DNA of 64,000 nt. Origin: Candidatus Nitrosocosmicus oleophilus. Its GTDB lineage: Archaea; Thermoproteota; Nitrososphaeria; Nitrososphaerales; Nitrososphaeraceae. A program made the translations under genes and the position numbers. How positions within the stretch are numbered: the first letter of the stretch is position 1; each line of letters begins with the position of its first letter. The DNA is taken from positions 1,922,001-1,986,000 of the forward strand of contig NZ_CP012850.1 of NCBI RefSeq assembly GCF_000802205.1, read 5' to 3'. Under the pieces are notes generated by a model. The model ran no database searches. It worked only from the letters and a program-made list of their open reading frames with translations, and was not told where the DNA came from. Below, in pieces: positions 56,826 through 64,000 of the stretch.

Positions 56826-57623
56826 ATATGCATAATAACATAAATAACTCGGTAAAAGGTCAAGCATTCAATCTATTTAGTTAATGAATTATTGTTTACA
56901 TTTTGTACGTTTCCTGGTTTCAAAATTTGGAACGAAATTAAGTATCACAAATTATCTCGGTAAACTCATACAAGCAGTTTTGAATCATAATTGATTTGTA
57001 TCTTAATCTTACGGGAGCTAAATAATAGAAAAATAAATGTTATAGTTAGGTTTCTTTTTCTATTTTTGTTAATAGTATCAAAAAAGGTAACTAGGTTGAG
57101 CCATTAACTACACGTTTAGTCCCTTATACTAGATTTCTAGCAGCATTTGGAAGGCTTGGTTGGTTTCATTCAGTGCCTTTCCTAATCATTCAGTTACATA
57201 GTTCGTGGCTTCGCCTGTTTCATTTATTGCACTTTGTATGAATTCTCCTTTTTATTATTCATCTTAAGTGACATTTTATACAAAGGGTTTGACGCCGACA
57301 GTTCCATCTAAAAAAGTTAGAACTTTAACTAGATGAACTATATAATATGATTCATTCATTAAAACATTAACAGACCATCTAAGATTTTTACACTTTTAAA
57401 GCAAAATTGAGATAGGATTTAATTCATCGATCATATACGAAATAAATCTTTCCAATCTTATATAATATTTGATTGTTCTGTTGACAATAATGTTCCATAG
57501 ATCAGACTTAAATCTTTGTAAATTTCGGACCTATATTTGGATAATGAATGCACATATTACTAAACTTAACGACTACTCAGATCTGGAATATCAAGTGAGT
57601 GGTATGATCTATATAGTTCCTAA
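56826..57623. other. Long intergenic region (798 bp) with gene debris
   Basis: No intact gene. On the minus strand, 57125-57262 reads EFIQSAINETGEATNYVTE, a stop, then LGKALNETNQAFQMLLEI, like a fragment of a small helical protein. It has no start codon and one in-frame stop, so it is probably a relic. Confidence 0.4.
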
Positions 57624-58795
57624 CTATAGTTTGAATATTATTTTTGTTGCATCCTGTTCTTTGTTATCAAAAATCTCATAAGCTTTCGGGGCTTCATCAA
57701 GCTTCATCGTATGACTTATTATCTTTGTAGTATCTATTATGCCAGTTTCAATTAAATGTAGTAATTGTTCATTGTATTTCTTGACGGGACATTGGCCCAT
57801 TTTTATGGAGAGTTCTTTGTTCCACATCTGTCCAATAGGAAATTTGTCATAGGCTCAGGAGTAAGCTCATGGAACTGATACCGTGGAGAATTTTCTCGCA
57901 CTTTGATACATCCACTCAAACACTTGTATCGGATTAACAGGTTCATAAACAGGGTTTGAAACTGTTGAGTGATCATGGATGCCGCTGGAAGAACCTTTAT
58001 TAATCGATCCGGGTGTATGTCCAACAGCTTCAAACCCGACCGCATCAATGCACAGCACTCCCTTTCCTTTAGATTCTGTATGCAGTATTTCAACTGGATT
58101 GTCCTTATCAAAATTTATTATCTCAGCTCCTAGATCCTTTGTTTTTGAGAGGCGCTCATCAAGATGATCAATTGAAAATACTCGGGCAGCACCCCTTAGA
58201 AATGAACTCATAACCGCAGAATAACCTACAGGTCCGGCCCCAAAAACAGCTACATCATCACCCGGTTGTACATTTGCCATGTCGGCTCCAAAATACCCAG
58301 TTGGAAGTATATCGCTAAGAAATAATACTTGTTCATCTTTGGATATGCTATCAGGGACTTTGAGCGATGCAATAGTGTTTGCGAATGGAACCCTAACGTA
58401 CTCAGCTTGGCCTCCATCATAGCCACCTAACAACTGAGTATAACCAAAGGCAGCTCCCACTTCTTCTTTAGGGTTTGATCTGTCACATTGGGACCAAAAA
58501 CCCCGAGTACAAAACCATCACTGACCACAACTAATATTAAACGGGATTACAACTCTGTCTCCTTCTTTAATCTCATACACGGCCGGACCGACTTCCTAAC
58601 TACTCCCATAAATTCGTGACCCAAAGTTTGTCCTGGTTCCATTCCTGGAGTCACTCCATGATAAAGATGTAAATCAGAGCCACAAATCGCGGAAGATGTT
58701 ACCCTCAATATTATGTCTTCCCTATCTGTTATTCGAGGTTTGGGTTTGTCATCGATTCGGATATCCTTAGTGCCATGATATACTAGTGATTTCAC
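57624..58795 (-). pseudogene. Zinc-dependent alcohol/formaldehyde dehydrogenase, disrupted
   Basis: About 390 codons of a medium-chain zinc dehydrogenase. The N-terminus reads MKSLVYHGTKDIRIDD, ICGSDLHLYHG (catalytic zinc Cys) and LGHEFMGVV. A frameshift near 58606 is followed by AVYEIKEGDRVVIPFN. TGA then replaces a structural-zinc Cys (CGQ-stop-WFC), and the frame continues with GGYDGGQAEYVRVPFANT, the NAD motif VFGAGPVGYSA and VEILHTESKGKGV. Two more in-frame TGA codons follow (SVP-stop-AYS-stop-AYDKFPIGQM), at positions where relatives often have glycine, before the normal end KLDEAPKAYEIFDNKEQ. Four lesions mean it is dead. Confidence 0.88.
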
Positions 58796-60415
58796 ATTTC
58801 AAAAAGATTAACATAATATAAATTCGTAATTGATCTGGATATAATTTATTTGTGTTAAGCATATAAAAAGATAATATCACCGGTTTAATGACAGTCTATG
58901 GTAGTTTCAGAACATCTGTTGGAATAGAATCGGGCTTTGTGATTGCGACGTTAATCATTCAATATTAGTCGGCTGACAAGTCAGTTAAATCTATCTGTAA
59001 TTTTTTTTATTGCATAGATTGATACAAAATTAAGCCAATACGAAATATTTCAATAATCCTTCTGGCATCAGTTGATCCCACTTCATCACCCAGCGATGAA
59101 TCAATAACATGGAATAACTTTGAAACTTAATTTCTAATCTTAGTGGGACAAACCTTCTTAGAACTAGTGGAATAAAAGAATTCATAAGCCTCGATCTGCA
59201 TTTTCATTTCACTGTTTAAAAAGTCGTCATTTCTTATCAATCAAAATGTTAGTTCTGAAACGTCCCATTATGGATTTAGTGGATTTAACCTTTTCAAAAT
59301 AATAATCGGACCATAATATCACGATTTGTTAAAAAACGGTGAAATTTACGCTTAATCTTTTATATAATAAATATTATGAAAGGGATAATAATGCTGTAAA
59401 AATAGTTAATTTCCGTTCCATGGCTTTGTTGCACGCAAAAAATTGTAACTTACAACCATAAGTAAAATGCGGCTCATTATCGCAATTTTGAGAAACTCGA
59501 ATTTGGCTGAGATGTTATGGATTGAATCTGACATTAAATAAATACAATTTGATTCAAACATACTTGAATTTTAGAACTGACTTTTGAAATTTCAGAGATA
59601 TATTATTTCTAATTATCTAGAATAAAATGCTAGTCATTTCTCAACAAGTTTCTAACGAATCTAACAAATATTTTTTGGATTATTTTTCAAATGTCATTCG
59701 CTGGAATTTATGTGACTTTTTTTATTTTCGTGCTATTTGGTTACTTTGGAGGACGGTATCATAATAATATCAAATAGCATTTTCAATTTTGATATCAAAT
59801 TTATTGTGTAATGTGGTGAGTCAATAATTGGTTTGTACTTTGCTACTTAACGGGACCACGTTCATCTGGATAAATGTTTTAGATTTAGAGATTAAGCTTA
59901 GATTCGGATTAGTTCCCTTTGTTTTTCACAGGCTACCTTTTTGCTACGAATCTGAGAATGTACATCTGCATAGCTCTAACAACACCATAACTACTCTTAG
60001 GCAGATTTATGGATTCGAAGAGAAGTAATATCAATAAATTTACTATATACATATCCTACGGAGAGTTTCTTTATAGGGACTATACAATTTTTAAGAGCAG
60101 CATATTTTCTGTTTAAAGATGCTCAAAAAAAGATAGTGGTCAGACCTTTTCGTTGGACCAATCTAAAAGATACTTGATTCAATACGAAATATTCAAGTGA
60201 TATTCGCCTCTTTCCTTCATATCATAATAAAATAGAAATGTGAATATCAAGAAACAGTCCTTTTCTGTCAGATATGAGATCCAAGGTGCATTAATAGCTG
60301 CGTCAGGAATGCCAATGTGACTGCATAAGTTGTCAATCCCTCTTGGAAAACAACTAATAAACCTGGACCTAATTTGTACTAGATATTAATAACCTTTTTT
60401 GTATAATGTGAAGAT
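58796..60415. other. Very long non-coding region (1620 bp)
   Basis: The longest gene-free stretch in the window. Its frames are short and unlike proteins. At 59423-59433 GCTTTGTTGCA matches the terminal inverted repeat of the IS5-like element for 11 bp, a possible solo end. A minus-strand text near 59080-59110 (LGDEVGSTDARRIIEIF) may be debris. TAGATATTAATAA (60380-60392) could be the promoter of the next gene. Confidence 0.4.
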
Positions 60416-60601
60416 ATGAGTTTAGTTGGAGGAATAATTGTTTTGATAATAGGAATCATATTGTATGCAATAGCCGGAATGTTACCGCCCGTTGCTACAA
60501 GAATTGCCAGGATTCTGGGAATTGTTTTGGCAATCATAGGTGTAATCCTAATTGTACTTGCAGCTGTAGGAGTTGCATTTGGCATGACCATACCTATGTA
60601 A
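60416..60601 (+). CDS. Small two-helix membrane protein, 61 aa
   Basis: Almost entirely two hydrophobic helices (LVGGIIVLIIGIILYAIAG and GIVLAIIGVILIVLAAVGVA) joined by a short basic loop (ATRIARI). Glycine-rich helices of this kind occur in small stress-induced membrane proteins; no family is assigned with confidence. A TATA-like sequence lies about 30 bp upstream. Confidence 0.65.
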   Translation: MSLVGGIIVLIIGIILYAIAGMLPPVATRIARILGIVLAIIGVILIVLAAVGVAFGMTIPM

Positions 60602-60774
60602 CCTTTTTTAAATCAATTACATTCAATGATTTATTGGTTCAAATTTTCATTTTCTCGTGTAATCATGTAATCACCTACACCATGGTCATAGAAGTAGCTC
60701 CTGGAATAGAGGGCTTGATCCTATTAGTGTAACGATACTCGATTATAGAACATAGAAACATCTAGTCTAAGAAT

Positions 60775-61281
60775 TTATTGTTTCTTTGAGCCGAAAACAT
60801 GAATATATCTCATGATGATATTTATGATGACATATGATAATACTGAAGCGACTATAGAAGAAATTGTTGTCGCTTCTACTGCTGTATATTCCCATTTTAG
60901 AAGCTGAATCATGAGAATGAATCTTGTAATATTATTTACAATATCAAAAACAGAACTAGCAAACAGCATTTTGATCAGAATTTGTTTAAATTTTTGGAAA
61001 TTTAGTTTTCCAGTCAATCTCCTTGTATATTTTTGTTTGTTGTCTATGTGAAAGAGAATCGCAAAAACTGTTTTGTAAGTGAGATATCCAGCTATGACTG
61101 TCAATGCTGAATTTAATACAAAATCGACGGAATATTCAGCAGAAATGTGTGCAACGACTATACTAACCAGGAACCCGATTATCCCTGAAACTAATAAATT
61201 CTTGTTTAAGGAAAAGGTATTGTAATATTTCAGATAAGTATCTTTGAGGAACCTATTAATTTTATCAACTCTCCATTTCAC
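60775..61281 (-). CDS. Hypothetical membrane protein, 168 aa
   Basis: A basic N-terminal 28 residues, then about four membrane helices (LLVSGIIGFLVSIVVAHI, LNSALTVIAGYLTYKTVFAI, ILIKMLFASSVFDIVNNITR, IVASVLSYVIINIIMRY) separated by a positively charged loop (KQKYTRRLTGKLNFQKFK). The layout is like GtrA-type flippase-associated proteins, but no motif proves it. It stands alone. Confidence 0.65.
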   Translation of the reverse strand: MKWRVDKINRFLKDTYLKYYNTFSLNKNLLVSGIIGFLVSIVVAHISAEYSVDFVLNSALTVIAGYLTYKTVFAILFHIDNKQKYTRRLTGKLNFQKFKQILIKMLFASSVFDIVNNITRFILMIQLLKWEYTAVEATTISSIVASVLSYVIINIIMRYIHVFGSKKQ

Positions 61282-61750
61282 TTATTATCAAACGTATGTA
61301 AAATAATATATAAGGACATAGAATAATTATTTCATCAGTATAGATTGATTGCACCTTTTTTTAACATCATTAAATAGTAAACCCGCAATTTTTTTGGTAT
61401 GAAGAAAATAGTATTCTGTACTCGGTATTGAACCTTAATCTGGTTAGATACTGTTATCAAAATGCCCGTTCTTGATAGCGCACTGAAATTAATATTTTCT
61501 TTCCATTACCTTAGGAATTGTAGAATATTGGCCGTTCTTTTACTTAATAAATGCCACTCTTTTGCCTCGGGTAATAAACCAGAACACACCATTATCAGAA
61601 AATTCATAAATATACTCAAATTTAAAAGGACTCATCAGTGATACGGGCGATATTGTTGGGCTTGTGGTGACACGAGATATTATTTTCTACTCCGTATAAT
61701 TCTATTGCATGTTGTATAAGAACACATCTTGGTTGATTCTGAGATAAACC
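61282..61750. other. Intergenic region before IS copy 2
   Basis: 469 bp. A 31-codon minus-strand frame (61540-61635, MSPFKFEYIYEFSDNGVFWF then ITRGKRVAFIK) looks protein-like and could be a microprotein or a gene tail. Nothing else was recognised. Confidence 0.35.
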
Positions 61751-62763
61751 TAAATCTTTGCTTTGTTGCATAATTCCTTATTCTCCGGTTATCATCATGA
61801 TCATCATGTTATATTCTTCTAAAAATGTTATACAATGATACTTTTATCATGATCTCCTTTACCATGTTTTGAAACCTGTTTGCTGATGTGTATTCACCAA
61901 ACATTCTCTTTATAGCTGAGAACACAGTTTCAGATATCCATCTCTGTCCGTATTTTCTTTTTGTCTTCCATTTCAACAGATCCTTTGCTTGTAACTTTAC
62001 TTCGTTGTTCCTTAACCTATTGTTTTTAGGAGAAACAATAGAGTTCCTTCTTACCTTTATACCTGGATTGATCTTTTTGTCCTCAAGATACACAAAGTTT
62101 GGATTTGAATCATAGGCTCCATCAGCTAGTACCGATTTTATCTTTACAGTGTTTGGTTCTCTCGAATCCAAAACATGATTGACTAGTTTCTTTAGCATTT
62201 TCCCATCATGTACCTTCTCATCTGTCACTTCCAAAGCAATGATTTTCCTGGTCTTTATGTCTACAGCAACGTGGATCTTGAGATATCCTTTTCTATTTTG
62301 TGTATTCCATTTCTCATCCATCCACTGACCTCTGTTAGTAATCTTGATACCTGTACTGTCTATTGATATTATTAGGTCATCATCGTCATCCATCTTGTCT
62401 CTTTTAATATCGATGTTTAGCTTGTTGATTCGTTTACAGATGTGACCATAACTTGGTGGATTAGCAGGTAACCTTTTTCCTGTGGCCTTAATTATACCTT
62501 GGGTTTGTCTGTATGGTAGGTGAAATAAATAGCGAATGTAACCAATGGCCAAGATGAAAGAATCTGGAAATACAAATGGTTTACCCTTTTTGTTTATATT
62601 CATATTCTCTATCTCTGAACCCCAACCATCAAGGAAATCATACGAGAAGAGGATCTCACCGCGTTGAACTAATGAGCGATTGTAAGAGGGCCAGTCTATC
62701 ACAAATAATCAATCTGTTCATTCCAGCTAAATATGTTGAGTTAGGCGACAAAGCATAAATCTT
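61751..62763. mobile_element. IS5-like insertion sequence, copy 2 (intact)
   Basis: The 997-bp element spans 61759-62755, flanked by the 8-bp direct duplication TAAATCTT (61751-61758 and 62756-62763). The ends are the inverted repeats TGCTTTGTTGCATAA and its imperfect partner ending GACAAAGCA. The different target duplication from copy 1 shows two separate insertions rather than a segmental duplication. The transposase is uninterrupted, so the element may be active. Confidence 0.93.
61809..62702 (-). CDS. IS5-like family transposase (intact)
   Basis: 297 residues. The N-terminal domain has GYIRYLFHLPYRQTQGII and PPSYGHICKRIN. The RNase H-like DDE core has D114 in IISIDSTGIK, the second Asp in SVLADGAYDSNP and the Glu in WISETVFSAIKRMFGE. 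A poly-Asp stretch (MDDDDDLI) precedes the first catalytic residue. It cuts and joins the element ends. W127 (TGG) is the codon that is TAG in copy 1. A palindromic ATCATCATGATCATCATG-like stretch lies between the stop and the left end. Confidence 0.95.
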   Translation of the reverse strand: MIDWPSYNRSLVQRGEILFSYDFLDGWGSEIENMNINKKGKPFVFPDSFILAIGYIRYLFHLPYRQTQGIIKATGKRLPANPPSYGHICKRINKLNIDIKRDKMDDDDDLIISIDSTGIKITNRGQWMDEKWNTQNRKGYLKIHVAVDIKTRKIIALEVTDEKVHDGKMLKKLVNHVLDSREPNTVKIKSVLADGAYDSNPNFVYLEDKKINPGIKVRRNSIVSPKNNRLRNNEVKLQAKDLLKWKTKRKYGQRWISETVFSAIKRMFGEYTSANRFQNMVKEIMIKVSLYNIFRRI

Positions 62764-62860
62764 AATAAAAAAATAGCAGAAAAATAAAAAAGGTATATCA
62801 CTCCGGCCAAAAAAATTAGATAACCTAACTGCTTATTTATAATAAATTAGAAAATGTATT

Positions 62861-63181
62861 ATGACCAAAAATTCAAAAGGGTTTAAAGTACAAAAACTAA
62901 AAAATTCTATAAAATTTTACTTACCTCGAAAGGAGGGATATCTTGAAGTTGTAAAAAAGTTATCAAACGAGTTTGAAGGGATGACTCTAATAGAATTTGA
63001 TGGATATTTTGAAAATAAAATCGAACCCACTAAATATGTTCGGGTAGAAGTACATAAGAATAAGCTAACCGAGAAGGACTTGATAAAACAGGCAAACGAT
63101 CTCAGAAAAATTTTAAAGCAAAAAAGTATCGCTATAGAGATAAACAATGAAATGATTTTGGTGGAGGCTGATAATGGGTGA
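62861..63181 (+). CDS. Hypothetical protein, 106 aa
   Basis: A basic, Cys-free soluble protein with likely beta-alpha-beta order (KFYLPRKEGYLEVVKKLSNE, GMTLIEFDGYFENKIEP, KQKSIAIEINNEMILVEAD). No family is recognised. It lies about 100 bp beyond IS copy 2, so its original promoter may have been displaced by the insertion. Confidence 0.55.
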   Translation: MTKNSKGFKVQKLKNSIKFYLPRKEGYLEVVKKLSNEFEGMTLIEFDGYFENKIEPTKYVRVEVHKNKLTEKDLIKQANDLRKILKQKSIAIEINNEMILVEADNG

Positions 63182-63499
63182 TCTTCTTAAACATCCAGTC
63201 CTTTTGAGTGGTTAGTCCGGTATTATTTACTCCCAATCCAATTAATATGTAAAGTCAGTTTTGTGCATATACTTACCTTAACTTGACTATTTACATTCTT
63301 TATCATTTATCATCATGTTCGCTATGATAAATTATTACGATAATGGTCAATAAATCTAAATAATTCTCGATATTTTACAAGTTAATTGATCTAAATAGTA
63401 GTTGAAAAAGGTTCTTATGTTGTAGTACGTATTTCTATCTGGGTATTTCTTGAGATCATCACAAAAAAAGGAGGATCATGAAAGAATAAAATAATTATG
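63182..63499. other. Intergenic region (318 bp)
   Basis: It separates the convergent hypothetical and NAD synthetase genes. No gene was seen. Confidence 0.35.
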
Positions 63500-64000
63500 T
63501 TACTTTAGTTTAAATTTGCATCTTGGGATTGGCAACTCATGTTTGTGTCTATTGCTCTTTATCCACTCAATAACGATACTAACGTCTTTCTGATCCACGC
63601 CTATTATTTCAGGGAAAGAGGAATTTTTCAATGTCTTGTCAAAATTTATTTGACTTAGAATTTTATCAATGGTTTCATAAGATAATCCGATTTCGCCTTC
63701 GGCTGTCTGTCCCTTCCATAACCTTGCACTACTTTGTTTTTCAATAATATGCTGTGGAACCTCCATGTATCTGGCAATTTTTCTAACCTCTGTTTTATAG
63801 AGATCTGCAATTGGAAAAATATCAGCTCCTCCATCTCCGTATTTTGTAAAGTAACCAAGTTGCAATTCACTTTTGTCAGCAGTTCCCACCACTATGCCTC
63901 CACTAGCAGCAGCATAGTAGTACAGAATTGCCATCCTTAGCCTGACTAGGAAGTTGGCTCTTGCTAGCTTATTTCGGGGGAAGTTCTTTATTATATGATG
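63500..64000 (-). CDS. nadE: NAD(+) synthetase, 5' part beyond window
   Basis: The visible 166 codons (64000 falls on a codon boundary) are the C-terminal part of NadE, which amidates deamido-NAD with ammonia or glutamine nitrogen. Recognisable are ARANFLVRLRMAILYYYA, VVGTADKSELQLGYFTKYGD, GADIFPIADLYKTEVRKIA, the SARLWKGQTAEGEIGLSYET region and the basic end HKHELPIPRCKFK. The ATP-binding SGGxDS loop lies off the right edge. No glutaminase domain can be judged from this part. Confidence 0.93.
   Translation of the reverse strand, partial: HHIIKNFPRNKLARANFLVRLRMAILYYYAAASGGIVVGTADKSELQLGYFTKYGDGGADIFPIADLYKTEVRKIARYMEVPQHIIEKQSSARLWKGQTAEGEIGLSYETIDKILSQINFDKTLKNSSFPEIIGVDQKDVSIVIEWIKSNRHKHELPIPRCKFKLK

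Noticed and set aside
57624-58795. UGA recoding (selenocysteine) in the alcohol dehydrogenase, since one UGA replaces a Cys
   Set aside because: The other two UGA codons stand where glycine is expected and a frameshift is also present, so decay explains the gene better. No SECIS-like element was seen.
59828-60028. 66-codon plus-strand frame
   Set aside because: No ribosome site, promoter or protein-like pattern.

Overview
The window is AT-rich archaeal DNA and most likely comes from a soil-type ammonia-oxidising thaumarchaeon (Nitrososphaerales, Nitrosocosmicus-like). The archaeal markers are a TFB transcription factor, RNA polymerase subunit N, an archaeal-type mevalonate/isopentenyl-phosphate-kinase gene set, a GGPP synthase, a geranylgeranyl reductase, a family 4 uracil-DNA glycosylase and an 11-subunit complex I cluster without nuoE/F/G. 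The genus-level guess is inference from low G+C, low coding density in the right half and the gene families present; no rRNA or amo gene lies in the window.

Left part (1-10.6 kb): mixed housekeeping and redox genes. These are a flavin disulfide oxidoreductase cut by the left edge, a surface-anchored secreted protein, a GNAT acetyltransferase, a Nudix hydrolase, a B12-binding radical SAM enzyme (possible tetraether lipid enzyme), a ferredoxin-NADP reductase-like flavoprotein, a one-cysteine peroxiredoxin and a thioredoxin/DipZ-C-terminal fusion.

Core part (10.6-34.7 kb): tRNA-Leu(GAG), then a tight co-directional block rpoN-eno-rpsB-MEMO-mevalonate kinase-isopentenyl phosphate kinase-IDI2-GGPP synthase-gltX-FAH family. 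It links translation/transcription genes to isoprenoid (ether-lipid) synthesis. A short graveyard of decayed transposase-type genes (21.4-22.4 kb) follows. A geranylgeranyl reductase then sits directly upstream of nuoABCDHIJKMLN. The complex I module has the quinone/proton-pumping and Q-module parts only, so its electron donor or acceptor is not NADH through NuoEFG.

Right part (34.7-64 kb): sparse, accessory-looking DNA. Intact genes include UDG, TFB, threonine dehydratase, CorA, a ferritin-like protein, a CDF metal transporter, an unusual soluble histidine kinase with three tandem sensor modules, a GT4 glycosyltransferase and small secreted or membrane proteins. Between them are broken genes (SDR, DUF6766-like, zinc alcohol dehydrogenase, possibly a second ferritin-like gene) and two 997-bp copies of one IS5-like insertion sequence. 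Each copy has its own 8-bp target duplication; one copy is intact and the other carries a single amber codon in the transposase. The window ends inside an NAD synthetase gene.

I found no CRISPR array, prophage or complete defence system. The most distinctive items are the histidine kinase architecture, the radical SAM enzyme, the acidic N-terminal extension on ribosomal protein S2, two cysteine-rich microproteins shorter than 50 residues, and the cluster of gene lesions around the insertion sequences.
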